From an uncultured Bacilli bacterium (GTDB lineage: Bacteria > Bacillota_I > Bacilli_A > RF39 > UBA660): DNA of 5,060 nucleotides. The notes under the pieces are model-generated. The model searched no databases. It was not told the origin of the DNA and worked only from the letters and a program-made list of their open reading frames with translations. The stretch covers positions 1 to 5,060 of the forward strand of contig CALVQP010000066.1 of the NCBI GenBank assembly GCA_944358225.1. Reading direction: 5' to 3'. Shown one piece after another: positions 4,579-5,060 of the stretch. Made by a program: the position numbers and the translations under genes. Position 1 is the first letter of the stretch. Every line of letters starts with the position of its first letter.

Positions 4579-5060
4579 AATGCTCCTTTATATAAATAGT
4601 TTTATCAAAAACATCAAAATCTTTGTGGGAAATGTAGATAAGTGTAGTTTTAGGAAAATAAGTAATAATATTTTGAATTATCTGTTTTTCTAAAGTTATA
4701 TTTACTTCACTTAGTACTTCATCAAGGATAATTATAGAAGCATTTTTGACTAAAGCTCTAGCTAAAATAATTCTTTGCCGTTCCCCACCAGAGAGATTAT
4801 TAAGATTATCACCAATTAAGGTTTCATATCTTAAGGGCTTATTTTTTAAAATATCCTCAAGTGCGCAAACAGAAGCTATATCTTTTAGTTTTTTGAAACT
4901 AATACTTTTATCTAAAACTATATTATTATAAATGGTATCGGTAAATAATCCTTCTTTTTGAGATAAAAAAACAATGTTTTTACGAATGGTATCAATTTTA
5001 TAATCCTTAATGTTAATCCCATTAATAGTAATGGTTCCATTTGTTGGTTCATACAGACGA
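4562..5060 (-). CDS. ABC transporter ATPase domain, C-terminal part (peptide exporter; cut by window edge)
   Basis: The last 165 residues of an ABC nucleotide-binding domain; Walker A and everything upstream lie beyond the right edge. In order: the stretch RLYEPTNGTITINGINI that normally follows Walker A and its helix, the Q-loop in IVFLSQKEGLF, the signature LSGGERQRIILARAL, Walker B SIIILDE with its catalytic glutamate, a D-loop position reading LSEVN where many have SALD, and the H-loop histidine in YISHKD. The sequence style matches exporters of the peptide-processing (C39 peptidase) kind, and the two double-glycine precursors downstream would be its substrates, but neither the peptidase nor the membrane domain is visible. 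The frame ends in TGA at 4562-4564, overlapping the GTG start of the accessory gene. The promoter of the cassette must lie outside the window. Confidence 0.88.
   Translation of the reverse strand, partial: RLYEPTNGTITINGINIKDYKIDTIRKNIVFLSQKEGLFTDTIYNNIVLDKSISFKKLKDIASVCALEDILKNKPLRYETLIGDNLNNLSGGERQRIILARALVKNASIIILDEVLSEVNITLEKQIIQNIITYFPKTTLIYISHKDFDVFDKTIYIKEHCEKLL

Noticed and set aside
4746..4931. Plus-strand reading frame of 61 codons
   Set aside because: It is antisense to the ABC ATPase domain, whose signature and Q-loop are on the minus strand here.

Overview
The window is about 30% GC and every gene I can support is on the minus strand, so transcription runs from high to low coordinates. 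The gene content (bS21, YqeY, YqfC, YqfD, YbeY, DgkA) is a conserved Bacillota neighbourhood best known from Bacillus subtilis. TGA is used as a normal stop and TGG as Trp, so this is the standard code and not a Mycoplasma-type code. YqfC and YqfD are sporulation-associated, which points to a spore-forming or formerly spore-forming low-GC Bacillota. An Erysipelotrichales-like or related Bacilli lineage is my guess from composition and gene order; it is not shown by the sequence.

Region A (about 3648-5060, upstream in transcription) looks like a bacteriocin-type secretion cassette. It starts, cut by the right edge, with the C-terminal part of an ABC transporter ATPase domain (4562-5060). A short single-span membrane accessory protein follows (4135-4578). 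Then come two tiny genes encoding double-glycine-leader peptides (3977-4120 and 3803-3964) and a 53-residue hydrophobic protein that overlaps the second peptide gene (3648-3809). Genes overlap or are spaced by a few bases, as in one mRNA. Both predicted mature peptides (32 and 39 residues) carry GxxxG motifs, so a two-peptide (class IIb-like) bacteriocin with a small immunity protein is a reasonable hypothesis. The first peptide gene has no ATG, GTG or TTG at the expected start; an ATA sits exactly where the initiator should be.

Region B (3555-3583) is a strong sigma-A promoter with an extended -10. It opens the housekeeping unit rpsU-yqeY (2871-3525), which ends in a small AT-rich intrinsic terminator at about 2849-2872.

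Region C (1-2825) is a very tightly packed unit: yqfC, yqfD, a VanZ-family membrane protein gene, ybeY and dgkA. The first three junctions are ATGA stop-start overlaps, and ybeY-dgkA overlap by 23 bases. In B. subtilis, phoH and yqfF lie between yqfD and ybeY; here both are absent from that position and a VanZ-family gene stands there instead. dgkA is cut by the left edge near its C terminus.

There is no tRNA, rRNA, CRISPR array or insertion sequence in the window. No gene-free stretch exceeds 300 bases; the longest gap is 3526-3647, which holds the rpsU promoter.
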